Below the pieces are notes generated by a model that had not been told where the DNA came from, did not search any database, and saw nothing but the letters and a program-made list of their open reading frames with translations. A DNA stretch of 64,000 nt, taken from the NCBI GenBank assembly GCA_947165255.1, contig CAMUZR010000008.1, forward strand, positions 1 to 64,000, read 5' to 3'. Positions 15,657 through 25,187 of the stretch are shown here, piece after piece. The DNA is from an uncultured Bacteroidales bacterium (GTDB lineage: Bacteria > Bacteroidota > Bacteroidia > Bacteroidales > P3). The translations under genes were made by a program, and so were the position numbers. How positions within the stretch are numbered: position 1 is the first letter of the stretch; each line of letters opens with the position of its first letter.

Positions 15657-18600
15657 ATGCTTTTTCAGAAGAATATAATCAAGAAATACCTTGCTCTACT
15701 GGAACCAGAAAAAGTAAGGTGTGCATGGGAACAATATAAAAGCTACTTTCTCAATACTGAGGTACAACAAAATATACTTCAATGCAAAGAAGAGCAGTTT
15801 CAAGAGGGGTTCTTGCTTGAGCTTTTTGTCAAAGTATTAGGCTACACTCTCAACCCATCGCCCGACTACAACCTCATTACCGAGCAGAAGAACGAGACCG
15901 ACACCAAGAAAGCTGACGGTGCTATTCTTCAGAATGGCAAAGTCGTTGGTGTAATAGAGTTGAAAGACCATAAGACCACAGACCTTTCGAAGGTTGAAGC
16001 ACAAGCTTTCAATTATAAGAGCCAGCATCCTGATGCTCGGCTGGTCATCATCTCCAACTTCGAGAAACTGCGTCTTTATATTGATAACGCCGTCGAACAT
16101 CGTGAGTGGAATCTTTTCCACCTCTCCGAGCAGGAGTTCCGCGAACTATATCTCTGCCTTGCGTGGCCACAAGTGCAGCGTGATGTGGTCTGCTCAATGA
16201 AACAAGATTCGTTATCCACCGAAGACCAAATAACCAAAGACCTGTATAAAGACTATTCGCAGTTCAAACGTGCCCTTTTTGCCGACATCATTACCCAAAA
16301 TCCCTATCAAGCAGGCAACTCATGGGCTGAGGACGAGAAATCATGGCAACTTTTGCTTTTCAAGAAGACGCAGAAACTGCTGGACCGCTTGTTATTCATT
16401 TTCTTCGCCGAGGATGGCGGACTGCTGCCACCAAATTCGATGGTTCGCATCATTGAACAATGGGAGCAACTAAAAGAAATGGACGAGTACCGCCCGCTTT
16501 ACAACCGTATAAAGAAATACTTCGGTTATCTCGACACTGGCCACAAGTTCCCCAAATACGAGTTATTCGCATACAACGGTGGGCTCTTCAAGCCCGACGA
16601 AGTACTGGATAACATACTAATCAGCGACGAGCCTTTGGTGGAACACACTCGCCGACTCTCCACCTACGACTTCGAGAGCGAAGTTGACGTGAACATCCTC
16701 GGCCACATCTTTGAGAATTCACTGTCAGAGATCGAAGAAGTAAGCCAGAAAATCAGCAGTGGTGAAATCCCAAAGGCCTCTAAGCGCAAGCAGGATGGCG
16801 TGTTCTACACCCCGCAATATATCACCAAGTATATTGTCGAAAACACAGTTGGCCGTCTCTGTAGCGAAAAGAAATGTGAATTGGGCATTGTGGAAGAGGA
16901 ATATTTCGCTGACAAGAATCGTCAGAAATCCACCAAGAAACGCCTCTTACAGCAACTACAGCAATACCGCGAATGGCTCATGCAACTCACTATCCTAGAC
17001 CCCGCTTGTGGCAGCGGAGCCTTTCTCAATGCTGCGCTGCAGTTCCTAATGGCAGAACATGCCCTTATTGACGAAATGGAGGCTAAACTGACAGGTTCCA
17101 GTATAGTCTTCCAAGGAATCGAGAACAGTATTCTGGAAAATAATCTGTACGGTGTGGACATCAACGAAGAGAGTGTCGAAATAGCTCAGCTAGCCCTCTG
17201 GTTGCGTACTGCCAAACCTCGCCGCAAACTCAACACACTTAACAAGAACATCAAATGCGGCAACTCCCTTATCAGCGACCCTACTGTCGCTGGAGACAAA
17301 GCCTTCGACTGGCAGAAAGAATTTCCCCAAGTCTTCGAGAAAGGAGGCTTCGATGTGGTCATTGGCAATCCACCATATGTTCACTTAGAAAGCATAACAG
17401 AGACTTCCATTCAATTAGAGCAGCTGGGATACAGAACATATAACAAACGTGGAGACTTATACTGTATCTTTGTAGAGAAAGCTTTCCAATTAGCCAAAAC
17501 GGGAGGCTTAGTGTCATATATTATGCCAAATAAATGGCTTCAGGCAGGCTATGGGAAGGAATTGAGAAGTTATTTCTTGGGCAAACGCTTGGATAAACTC
17601 ATTGATTTTGGCGATATTCAAATATTTGATGGTGCAACTACTTATCCATGCATATTTATCGGAAGGAATGATATTCCCAAAAAGCAACTATCAGTATCTG
17701 TACTAAATGCAGCTAATGCAAATGACTTTAACCATAATGTTGCCACAACAGAGGAGCTCTTCGACATCTCACAATTCAGCAACGACACTTGGGTTATTTC
17801 TTCGCAAAAGGATAAGGTACTTATTGGGAAACTGGCAAACAATAACCAAACATTGAAAGAGCATATAGGAGGTGAAGCATATCGAGGCGTCCTAACTGGT
17901 TTATCTGAGGCATTCCTTATAGATTCAAATACATACCAAACAATCATAGAACAGGATGAACATGCAAAAGAGCATATACATCCATTCCTTCAAGGGCGGA
18001 ACATAACCCCATACGGTAAAGCCGAAGCCCAAAACTACCTGATACTATTCTCAAAAGGCTGGACACAAAGAGAACATTACTTTGAGAACGAAAGCGACGC
18101 ATGGAACCACTTGAAATCCAAATATCCTTCAATAGCATCATGGTTAGAGCCTTTTGCCGAGAAAGGCAGAAAACGGACGGACAAAGGCGATTTTTGGTGG
18201 GAACTTAGATCATGTGATTATTATGAGATATTTGACAAGCCCAAAATAATGTACCAAGCATTTCAAGTGAAGCCGTGTTTTATTTATGACACAGATGGAT
18301 TCTACTCAAATAATTCTATGTGGTTCATTCCAACCGAAAACAAAGCCCTATTAGCAATTCTCAATTCCCGAATGGGTTGGTGGCTAATAACTAAGTTATG
18401 CTCACAAATCCAAGGAGGATATCAGTTGATTTGGAAATATTTTGGACAAATACCGATTGCAGATTGTAATGACAAATGCCTTTCTCCCCTTGCTGACAAA
18501 ATGCTTTCCCTCAATGCCCAGTTGCAAGACAAGCGTAGTCGTTTCCTGCAACGCCTAACAGACAATATTGAGGTTGCAACGGTAACGACAGCCTTGCAGA

Positions 18601-18860
18601 CATTCGACCAGATGGACTTTTCTGACTTTGTGGCTGAACTGAAGAAGCAGAAAATCAAACTCACCCTCCCGCAACAGGATGAGTGGGAGGACTACTTCCG
18701 CCAATACGCCGACGTTTGCCACCAACTCACCGACCAAATTGCCGCTACCGACCGCGAAATAGACCTCCGAGTATATCACCTCTATGGCCTCACCTACGAC
18801 GAAGTCCTCACCACCGACCCAAAAACACGAATAACTAAGGAGGAATACGAATCCTTATAG
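15657..18860 (+). CDS. Type IIG-like restriction-modification protein (nuclease + N6-adenine methylase + specificity domain)
   Basis: 1067 aa, a single-chain restriction enzyme and methyltransferase. The N-terminus carries a PD-(D/E)XK-type nuclease signature, ADGAI at 86-90 with D87 and VIELKD at 99-104. The methylase core has motif I DPACGSGAF (from D448) and motif IV NPPY (571-574). Beyond about 700 there is a TaqI/Eco57I-like recognition region (QGGYQLIWKYFGQIPI), then a helical tail. Expected to cut unmodified DNA and methylate adenine in the host site; specificity unknown. It is followed after 17 bases by the SIR2 gene. GC content is below the flanking housekeeping genes. Confidence 0.88.
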   Translation: MLFQKNIIKKYLALLEPEKVRCAWEQYKSYFLNTEVQQNILQCKEEQFQEGFLLELFVKVLGYTLNPSPDYNLITEQKNETDTKKADGAILQNGKVVGVIELKDHKTTDLSKVEAQAFNYKSQHPDARLVIISNFEKLRLYIDNAVEHREWNLFHLSEQEFRELYLCLAWPQVQRDVVCSMKQDSLSTEDQITKDLYKDYSQFKRALFADIITQNPYQAGNSWAEDEKSWQLLLFKKTQKLLDRLLFIFFAEDGGLLPPNSMVRIIEQWEQLKEMDEYRPLYNRIKKYFGYLDTGHKFPKYELFAYNGGLFKPDEVLDNILISDEPLVEHTRRLSTYDFESEVDVNILGHIFENSLSEIEEVSQKISSGEIPKASKRKQDGVFYTPQYITKYIVENTVGRLCSEKKCELGIVEEEYFADKNRQKSTKKRLLQQLQQYREWLMQLTILDPACGSGAFLNAALQFLMAEHALIDEMEAKLTGSSIVFQGIENSILENNLYGVDINEESVEIAQLALWLRTAKPRRKLNTLNKNIKCGNSLISDPTVAGDKAFDWQKEFPQVFEKGGFDVVIGNPPYVHLESITETSIQLEQLGYRTYNKRGDLYCIFVEKAFQLAKTGGLVSYIMPNKWLQAGYGKELRSYFLGKRLDKLIDFGDIQIFDGATTYPCIFIGRNDIPKKQLSVSVLNAANANDFNHNVATTEELFDISQFSNDTWVISSQKDKVLIGKLANNNQTLKEHIGGEAYRGVLTGLSEAFLIDSNTYQTIIEQDEHAKEHIHPFLQGRNITPYGKAEAQNYLILFSKGWTQREHYFENESDAWNHLKSKYPSIASWLEPFAEKGRKRTDKGDFWWELRSCDYYEIFDKPKIMYQAFQVKPCFIYDTDGFYSNNSMWFIPTENKALLAILNSRMGWWLITKLCSQIQGGYQLIWKYFGQIPIADCNDKCLSPLADKMLSLNAQLQDKRSRFLQRLTDNIEVATVTTALQTFDQMDFSDFVAELKKQKIKLTLPQQDEWEDYFRQYADVCHQLTDQIAATDREIDLRVYHLYGLTYDEVLTTDPKTRITKEEYESL

Positions 18861-18877
18861 TCAAATCCTTCAACGCT

Positions 18878-21754
18878 ATGGAAAACAACACACAAATATC
18901 TCAATTGACAAAACTGCATGAGGCATCAAAACAAGGACGACTGGTTGTTTTTGTTGGGGCTGGAGTATCAGCTAATTCAGGTGTGCCAACGTGGGGAGAA
19001 TTAATAACTGCCTTAAAAGATGATTTGCCGAAGAGCCTTTCTAACGAGAAGGATGACCTTAAAATCGCCCAAATCTATAAAGACTCATATGGATATAAAG
19101 ATTATTTCAAAAAAATCAGAGATGTCCTTAAGGATGGAAGAGTAGCATGCAATCCAATTCATCATGCCATTTTAGAATTGGATCCAGTTCATATTATAAC
19201 CACGAATTATGATGATTTGATAGAGCAAGCCATACAAATTGACTACAAACAATATGACGTTATTTCTAAAGACAATGATTTGCCATACTATCGCTTCCCC
19301 AATAAACTGGTCAAAATGCACGGCGACTTTAAAACAGGGAATATTATCCTTGCGGAGGAAGACTATTATAATTATGCCACCAATTTCCCATTAATAAGAT
19401 CTTTTGTCACATCGCTATTCACTACAAATATTGTCTTATTTGTGGGATTCTCATTCTCCGACCTTAATTTAAAAGTTATTTTGAATGACTTGAAGAACAT
19501 TCTCGACAAGGATATGCAAAGAGTATATTTATTGTTGAGTGATGTGACAATAGATAAAGAAACATTCAGATACTATGAGCAGAAGGGTATAAATATTGTT
19601 AATATTGCCAACGCAAATGAGTATGTTGATACACTCAAAATAAACATTAATGACTTGGAACTTGCCAAAATAAAAAGCGAAAAGGGGAAGGTTCTATATC
19701 AACAACTGCAGATTATTAAACAATTTGAAGAAATTGCATCCGACAATATTGTTTCACGACTATATCATTCTTTAAAATCCATTCAGCAAGAATTAACGAT
19801 GCTCGGTGATGGAATCAAATATGTTTTTCCTGCTAAAGAGAGGCCTTATTGGAATTATTATTCTAGTGGTTTGCAAATAGGTTCTAAGTCTTTTGAAATA
19901 ATTGCCCAAGAGCTAAAAACACTCAAAGGGCGGCGTTCATTTGTTTTGAGACACCCTAAAAATGAAAGAGATTTCCTAAAAAAGCAAGCCATGTTGCAGG
20001 GAATACTCAAAATAGACGATTTCCCGGTTCTAACAGAGTATGACCGCAATCATTGTGGAGAAAAACTTAGTGAATACAAAACCATAGACGATTTTTATGA
20101 TTTAGATTTCAATTCTGTAATATTACAAATCAATTCATTAAGCCAAGCAGGACTGTATTATGACAAAAGGGATTTGATTTTGCCATATCTATTATGTAGA
20201 GTTGGCCGTTTTTATGATGCATATTTAATATATACATCTAGAATTACTGAGTTTTGGAGAAAAGAGCTATATGTGTTGTACTTCATTAGTTTGTACAATA
20301 TGTATCAGATTCGTTATCGAATACAAGCGGAACTCATGTACCGAAAGGATATTGATGCAGAAGGTATCTTTGAGGATATTGGCAAATTTGATTTAGAGAC
20401 ATTACTGAATAGAATGCCCATTGCTCCTGCTATAAAGCTGACAATGAGAGATCTTTTTTATAATAGAATTTTTAGCGAAAATGCGAAAGAAGCCGAGCGT
20501 TTGGCAGGAGAACTTCACAAACAAAAAAAACAATCCAAAAAGGGTGGAGTTTCTCAGAATAGCAATGTGCCAAATCTGAAATCAAAGTTTTGGAGGGTAT
20601 TCCAATTTTGTGTACGGAACTGTATTGAATACAACAATTCATTCTTTTATTTTTTGGCAACTGATACTATTATTGGGATACTCAATAGCCATACAACAAA
20701 AGACAATATGATTGCAGGTTTTTTTCAACCTTCAAAGATACATAAGTTAAGCGATAAAGATTTGTTTATTTTGATTTCTTTTATTGGCACAAGAGAATTA
20801 ACTGATATTTTTAAACAGTATGAAATAGATAGCATTGTATTGGATAATAATGCGGTAAAATACCTGAAGGAAAGCGTGAGTAAAATGCACAATTCTATGT
20901 TTGAAAAGGGAATTTTTGGAGACATGCAAACAAAGGAGCTCCCGTTTAGAGTATCTCACATTCAGTATATCATTGGAAATATAATATATGTTATAAGTAA
21001 ATGTGCCAATGAAAAATCCAATGAAACCATCGACAAATTATATAAGATAATACATGCCTATCCCAAATTGTTGTTTGATTCAGCTAATGTGAATAATCTC
21101 CATGGAATAATAAAAAAATACACTCCATCTAACCAAATGGCAGTATCTCTCATAAAAGATTGCCTTCTTAATAATACCACCGACACAATAGGCTTAATTA
21201 CGACTTTATCGTCAAAACTATCTACATCGAATTTTGTTTTTGACGATTGTTTGGATTTCAAACAATTGGTACGCAGTGATGGCGAGATCGGTCTTGCCAT
21301 GTATAAGATTTTACCCAAAGATATTCAGAAGAAGTATTTAGATTACATATTTATGCATTGCAAAAGCCTAATCCATTATTTACGAATAATGAATAGAACT
21401 CAGACATGTCCTTCTGATTCTTCAACTCTTCAAAGTCTTTGTAACGAATATCAGCAAGACGACAATTACTTGGGAGTCTTTCAATATATAACCAGTTTGC
21501 GAAAAAACAAAATCTTTTCTGATTTGTATAAACTATTCGACAAGTTTGGAGAAAAACATGATATTTATCATTTTATACTATCCCCTTTAGAGTTTAATAT
21601 TAATGATGTTGAACCAGAATGGTTGCAGTGTTGTTCGGACGAAGAGATACGAGATTTATTGAAAGACGAATCCTTGCGTGAAAAAACAAAGAACTATATT
21701 CAAACTGATCAAATTGGTAAAAAAAATTATAAAAGAATCTTTTCGTTGCTGTAG
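18878..21754 (+). CDS. SIR2-domain antiphage-type protein with large C-terminal region
   Basis: 958 aa. The SIR2 NAD-binding motifs are GAGVSANSGVPTW (27-39), TTNYDD (108-113), the catalytic-type histidine in KMHGD (H148) and GFSFSD (190-195). The remaining 650 or so residues are mostly helical by composition and not recognised; no membrane segment is evident. Length and layout resemble defence-associated sirtuins (DSR1/DSR2), which deplete NAD+ on phage infection (known family). Whether this one does so is inference. It is strikingly AT-rich compared with the genes flanking the island, suggesting transfer. Co-transcribed with the restriction enzyme. Confidence 0.85.
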   Translation: MENNTQISQLTKLHEASKQGRLVVFVGAGVSANSGVPTWGELITALKDDLPKSLSNEKDDLKIAQIYKDSYGYKDYFKKIRDVLKDGRVACNPIHHAILELDPVHIITTNYDDLIEQAIQIDYKQYDVISKDNDLPYYRFPNKLVKMHGDFKTGNIILAEEDYYNYATNFPLIRSFVTSLFTTNIVLFVGFSFSDLNLKVILNDLKNILDKDMQRVYLLLSDVTIDKETFRYYEQKGINIVNIANANEYVDTLKININDLELAKIKSEKGKVLYQQLQIIKQFEEIASDNIVSRLYHSLKSIQQELTMLGDGIKYVFPAKERPYWNYYSSGLQIGSKSFEIIAQELKTLKGRRSFVLRHPKNERDFLKKQAMLQGILKIDDFPVLTEYDRNHCGEKLSEYKTIDDFYDLDFNSVILQINSLSQAGLYYDKRDLILPYLLCRVGRFYDAYLIYTSRITEFWRKELYVLYFISLYNMYQIRYRIQAELMYRKDIDAEGIFEDIGKFDLETLLNRMPIAPAIKLTMRDLFYNRIFSENAKEAERLAGELHKQKKQSKKGGVSQNSNVPNLKSKFWRVFQFCVRNCIEYNNSFFYFLATDTIIGILNSHTTKDNMIAGFFQPSKIHKLSDKDLFILISFIGTRELTDIFKQYEIDSIVLDNNAVKYLKESVSKMHNSMFEKGIFGDMQTKELPFRVSHIQYIIGNIIYVISKCANEKSNETIDKLYKIIHAYPKLLFDSANVNNLHGIIKKYTPSNQMAVSLIKDCLLNNTTDTIGLITTLSSKLSTSNFVFDDCLDFKQLVRSDGEIGLAMYKILPKDIQKKYLDYIFMHCKSLIHYLRIMNRTQTCPSDSSTLQSLCNEYQQDDNYLGVFQYITSLRKNKIFSDLYKLFDKFGEKHDIYHFILSPLEFNINDVEPEWLQCCSDEEIRDLLKDESLREKTKNYIQTDQIGKKNYKRIFSLL

Positions 21755-21827
21755 TGCGAAATAGGTAATAGATTTCTAATCGGAATGACTCCTATTGAAA
21801 GAGCAGCTCAATTAACAAGTGAATAAA

Positions 21828-21872
21828 ATGCAACATAAATCCCTCATAGACTGCAGGCAATACATGCAGTAG
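21828..21872 (+). other. 14-codon open frame, fragment of a recurring leader motif
   Basis: Encodes MQHKSLIDCRQYMQ and stop. Similar strings occur upstream of the third RhuM gene: MTKHNLMECKQYMQQLQDFIDK at 24775 and FLIDCKQNTQQL at 25150. They may be remains of the start of one ancestral gene duplicated with the RhuM cassettes. No function assigned. Confidence 0.35.
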
Positions 21873-21924
21873 CTTCTCAATCTGAAAGACCAAAATAATG
21901 TCAACATCTTCGTAATATAAAGTC

Positions 21925-22947
21925 ATGAAGAAAAAAGAAATACAACAAACCCAGCATAGCATCGTCCTCTATCAGAACGACGATAGCAATGTATGTGTCA
22001 ACGTTTACTACAACAATGAGACCTTCTGGCTGACACAGAAAGCTATGGCGGAGCTATTTGGCGTGAATACTCAGGCTATAACGAAGCATTTGGGAAACAT
22101 CTACCAAGAACAGGAACTGAATAAAGAGGCAACTTGTTCCAAAATGGAACAAGTTCAACAGGAAGGAGGCCGTCAGGTAAAACGATTCGTTGATTTCTAC
22201 AATCTTGACGCTGTTATCGCTGTCGGCTATCGCGTCAACTCCCATCAGGCGACGGCCTTCCGTATTTGGGCCACCAAAACCCTGAAGGAATACATCACAA
22301 AGGGCTTTGTCTTGAATGACGATATGCTCAAGAACGGACAGCCTTTCGGGAAAGACTACTTCGACGAGTTGTTGGAACGTATCCGTGAGATTCGCGCCAG
22401 CGAGCGCCGAGCCTACCAAAAAATTGCCGATGTGTTTGAACAATGCAGTTACGACTACGACAAGAAAAGTGAGACAACCAAAGCATTCTACTCCTTCGTG
22501 CAGAACAAGCTGCATTTTGCTGTGACGGGAAAGACCGCAGCGGAACTTATCTACGAACGTGCTGATTCAAACCAGCCTACTATGGGACTGACCACATGGA
22601 GTGATGCGCCCGATGGGAAGATACTGAAACGTGACGTCACCATCGCCAAGAATTATCTGAACGAGAAAGAGCTGTCGCGACTCAACCGCTTAGTGACAAT
22701 GTTTATTGACTATGCCGAGCTGATGGCCGAAGATGAGATATTGATGAGCATGGCCGACTGGCTGAAACAGACCGATGTGTTTCTCTCCACCAACCGCCGC
22801 AATATCCTTGCCGATAAAGGTACTGTTTCTCACGACCAAGCCGTTGAAAAAGCTACCAAAGAATACGAGATATTCCGCGTCCGCCAAGACCGCGAATACA
22901 TCTCCGACTTTGACCGTGAAACCGAAAAATATTTGAAAGGTGAATAA
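21925..22947 (+). CDS. RhuM-family protein, copy 1 (full length)
   Basis: 340 aa, RhuM (virulence protein) family, widespread in defence and mobile regions, function not established. Seen: a helix-turn-helix-like segment FWLTQKAMAELFGVNTQAITKHLGNIY, the conserved FYNLDAVIAVGYRVNSHQATAFRIWATKTLKEYI core, and a helical C-terminal half. Its first 120 bases of coding sequence are nearly identical to the third copy, while the following 45 codons are unrelated. It starts 170 bases after the SIR2 gene. Confidence 0.85.
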   Translation: MKKKEIQQTQHSIVLYQNDDSNVCVNVYYNNETFWLTQKAMAELFGVNTQAITKHLGNIYQEQELNKEATCSKMEQVQQEGGRQVKRFVDFYNLDAVIAVGYRVNSHQATAFRIWATKTLKEYITKGFVLNDDMLKNGQPFGKDYFDELLERIREIRASERRAYQKIADVFEQCSYDYDKKSETTKAFYSFVQNKLHFAVTGKTAAELIYERADSNQPTMGLTTWSDAPDGKILKRDVTIAKNYLNEKELSRLNRLVTMFIDYAELMAEDEILMSMADWLKQTDVFLSTNRRNILADKGTVSHDQAVEKATKEYEIFRVRQDREYISDFDRETEKYLKGE

Positions 22948-22975
22948 CAAAACTGGTAATTACTGGAACAAAAAC

Positions 22976-23248
22976 ATATCTCAGTGTTCAAATTGACCAT
23001 GCAAGTGGCACAGAAAGTGGACCGAAAAGTAGACCAGAAAGTAGTACGGAAAAACTACGGAAAAGATTCTAATCACTATAACAACAAATCCTTATATTAC
23101 ACAAAGTGAGCTAGGCAAAGTGTGCGGTATAACTGAGGATGGCATATATTGGAATATTAAGAAATTAAAAGAAGGTGGAATTATTCGCCGTGTCGGACCT
23201 GACAAAGGTGGGTATTGGGAAATCATTAATAAGGACGTTAACGAATGA
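22976..23248 (+). pseudogene. 3' remnant of an AlbA/Schlafen-type ATP-binding protein gene
   Basis: One frame reads SGTESGPKSRPESS, the repetitive linker typical of Bacteroidota AlbA-2/AAA_4 proteins; after a frame change it continues ITTNPYITQSELGKVCGITE and IYWNIKKLKEGGIIRRVGPD then KGGYWEIINKDVNE and stop, the usual C-terminal winged helix. The 5' bulk of the gene is absent here; a 5' fragment of the same family lies at 25056-25187. Confidence 0.75.
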
Positions 23249-23364
23249 TTAGAATCTGTCAGAAATGAAATTGCATTATGGCAAGTATGCATACAGATAT
23301 GGAATACATCACTTATAGAAACAAGATTGCCACCATTGCGGATTGCGAGGAGGTTGGAAAGGAA

Positions 23365-23470
23365 GGCATTTCAAGTCCCCACACAGCGGAACCTAACGGT
23401 TCCTTGTATGGGGTTATTGAGATTCAGCCTCGAGACTGTTGAAAAATCAGTCAGATATAGCATAAGAGCC
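23365..23470 (+). repeat. Duplicated hairpin block, copy 1
   Basis: Nearly identical to 24921-25030. Contains a nested hairpin at 23377-23413: CCCC...GGAACC-taac-GGTTCC...TGGGG, followed by GTTGAAAAATCAGTCAGATAT. In one frame both copies encode PHTAEPNGSLYGVIEIQP, with a 47-codon open frame (23299-23442) in this copy, so it may be either a structured repeat or a gene fragment. A second duplicated stretch follows at 23480-23562. Confidence 0.6.
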
Positions 23471-23479
23471 AATGTATTT

Positions 23480-23562
23480 TTTCTGCATTTCGGACTTCAA
23501 ACAATTGAAAATCGCATAAGGACAGTAACTATGAAATGATTTGAATATCTTTGCAAAAAGAG
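23480..23562 (+). repeat. Duplicated promoter block, copy 1
   Basis: About 83 bases matching 24679-24761 with scattered changes. Includes a -7 box TATCTTTG (23546-23553) that would serve the second RhuM gene, whose ATG is at 23625. A -33 box is not clear. Confidence 0.6.
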
Positions 23563-23624
23563 GAAAGGCATATAATGTATGTGGGCTGATGTGATAATAA
23601 ATGAAATATAGTGGTTGTAAGAAT

Positions 23625-24668
23625 ATGACAAAGAAAGATAATAACGAATTGGCGAACAGCAATCAAGCGTTCCTGATATATCAGGACGACAACGGAATCA
23701 CGCAGGTAAATGTGAGGTTTGAGGGAGAAGATGTGTGGCTCCCAGTGGAGCTAATTATGCAGCTTTTCGATGCTTCACAGCAGGATGTGAGCTATCATAT
23801 TGGACAGATTTATGCGGAGGGAGAACTGGACAAAGAACGAACTCACAAAAAATTTTTGTTAGTTCGCCAAGAGGGCAATCGAAGTGTGAACCGTCAGATT
23901 AGCCACTACAACCTTGATATGATTATCGCTGTGGGTTATCGCGTGAAGTCGCAGGTGGCCACACGCTTCCGACAGTGGGCAACGGCTCACCTCCATGAGT
24001 TCATTCAAAAGGGCTTCACGCTGGACGATAATCGACTGAAAGGCAATCGTAGCCGATATTTCAGGGAATTGTTGCAACGCATCCGCGATATTCGCAGTAG
24101 CGAACGCAACCTGTATCAGCAGGTGACGGACATCTTTATTACGAGCATTGATTACGACCCCAATGCCAACCTTACGCGTCAGTTCTTTGCATCTGTGCAG
24201 AACAAGCTGCATTATGCTGCTCATCACCATACGGCTGCGGAGGTGATATATGAAAGAGTAGATGCTAACAAGCCCATGGTGGGAATGACAAACTTTAAAG
24301 GAAGCTATATCACAAAAGATGATGTACAAGTTGCCAAGAATTATCTAACGGAGCAGGAGTTGACCTATCTAAATCTGCTTGTGTCTCAGTATTTGGATTT
24401 TGCCGAAATACAGGCTCTCCAACAAGTACCTATGAGAATGCAGGAATGGATAGAGAAATTGGATGAACTGATGAAACTTTCCGGCAGACAATTACTGGTA
24501 GGCAAAGGGACTATCAGCCATGAAGAGGCCAAGCAAAAAGCCGTTTCCGAGTTCGAGAAATATCGAAAAATGGAGATGCTGCAATACGAAAGCGACTACG
24601 ACAGAGCCATCAAAGAGCTAATCCAAAAAGAAAATAGCCTGCCAGAAGCAGGAGACAAAGTTGAGTAG
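23625..24668 (+). CDS. RhuM-family protein, copy 2 (divergent)
   Basis: 347 aa from MTKKDNNELANS. It has the RhuM layout (VWLPVELIMQLFDASQQDVSYHIGQIYAEGEL, HYNLDMIIAVGYRVKSQVATRFRQWATAHLHEFIQKGF, SVQNKLHYAAHHHTAAEVIYERVDANKP) but is only moderately similar to copies 1 and 3, so it is an older paralog or separate arrival. The ATG at 23625 is preferred to one at 23601 because alignment with copy 1 starts later. Role unknown. Confidence 0.85.
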   Translation: MTKKDNNELANSNQAFLIYQDDNGITQVNVRFEGEDVWLPVELIMQLFDASQQDVSYHIGQIYAEGELDKERTHKKFLLVRQEGNRSVNRQISHYNLDMIIAVGYRVKSQVATRFRQWATAHLHEFIQKGFTLDDNRLKGNRSRYFRELLQRIRDIRSSERNLYQQVTDIFITSIDYDPNANLTRQFFASVQNKLHYAAHHHTAAEVIYERVDANKPMVGMTNFKGSYITKDDVQVAKNYLTEQELTYLNLLVSQYLDFAEIQALQQVPMRMQEWIEKLDELMKLSGRQLLVGKGTISHEEAKQKAVSEFEKYRKMEMLQYESDYDRAIKELIQKENSLPEAGDKVE

Positions 24669-25055
24669 GCGATGTAAGGTTTCCGTATTTCGAACTTCAA
24701 ATAATTGAAATTGCATAAGGACGGTAACTGTGAAATGATTTGAGTATCTTTGCAAAAAGAATTGAAACAATATATGACTAAACACAATCTAATGGAATGC
24801 AAACAATACATGCAGCAACTGCAAGACTTTATAGATAAATGAGAACGCTCTTATGCAACGTATGACTGATTTTTGCCAAATAGTATCCATGTCGAGTCTC
24901 TTCGAAACGCTGGAATGGAGGGTGTTTCGATGCCCCACACTGCGGAACCTAACGGTTCCTTGTATGGGGTTATTGAGATTCAGCCTCTTCGAGGCTGTTG
25001 AAAAATCAGTCAGATATATCATAAGAGCCGAAATCATTAGCAAAGATTATCAAAT
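24669..25055 (+). repeat. Second copies of promoter and hairpin blocks
   Basis: 24679-24761 repeats 23480-23562, including the box TATCTTTG (24745-24752); it is followed by a 22-codon open frame at 24775-24843. 24921-25030 repeats the hairpin block, with its hairpin at 24933-24969. Order of the two blocks is reversed relative to copy 1, so the duplication unit probably spans the second RhuM gene. Confidence 0.6.
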
Positions 25056-25187
25056 ATGACAGAAACCAACCGCATAGAATTCAAACGAGAACTGACAGAA
25101 GACCTTGACATAGAAAAAGAGATAAAAATGCTATTATGTACCAGCTGTTTCCTCATAGATTGTAAACAAAACACGCAGCAATTATGA
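25056..25187 (+). pseudogene. 5' remnant of an AlbA/Schlafen-type ATP-binding protein gene
   Basis: 43 codons starting MTETNRIEFKRELTEDLDIEKE, the characteristic start of Bacteroidota AlbA-2 proteins, then switching to unrelated MLLCTSCFLIDCKQNTQQL. Its stop overlaps the ATG of the third RhuM gene by four bases (ATGA), so the fragment may now act as a translated leader. Confidence 0.65.
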
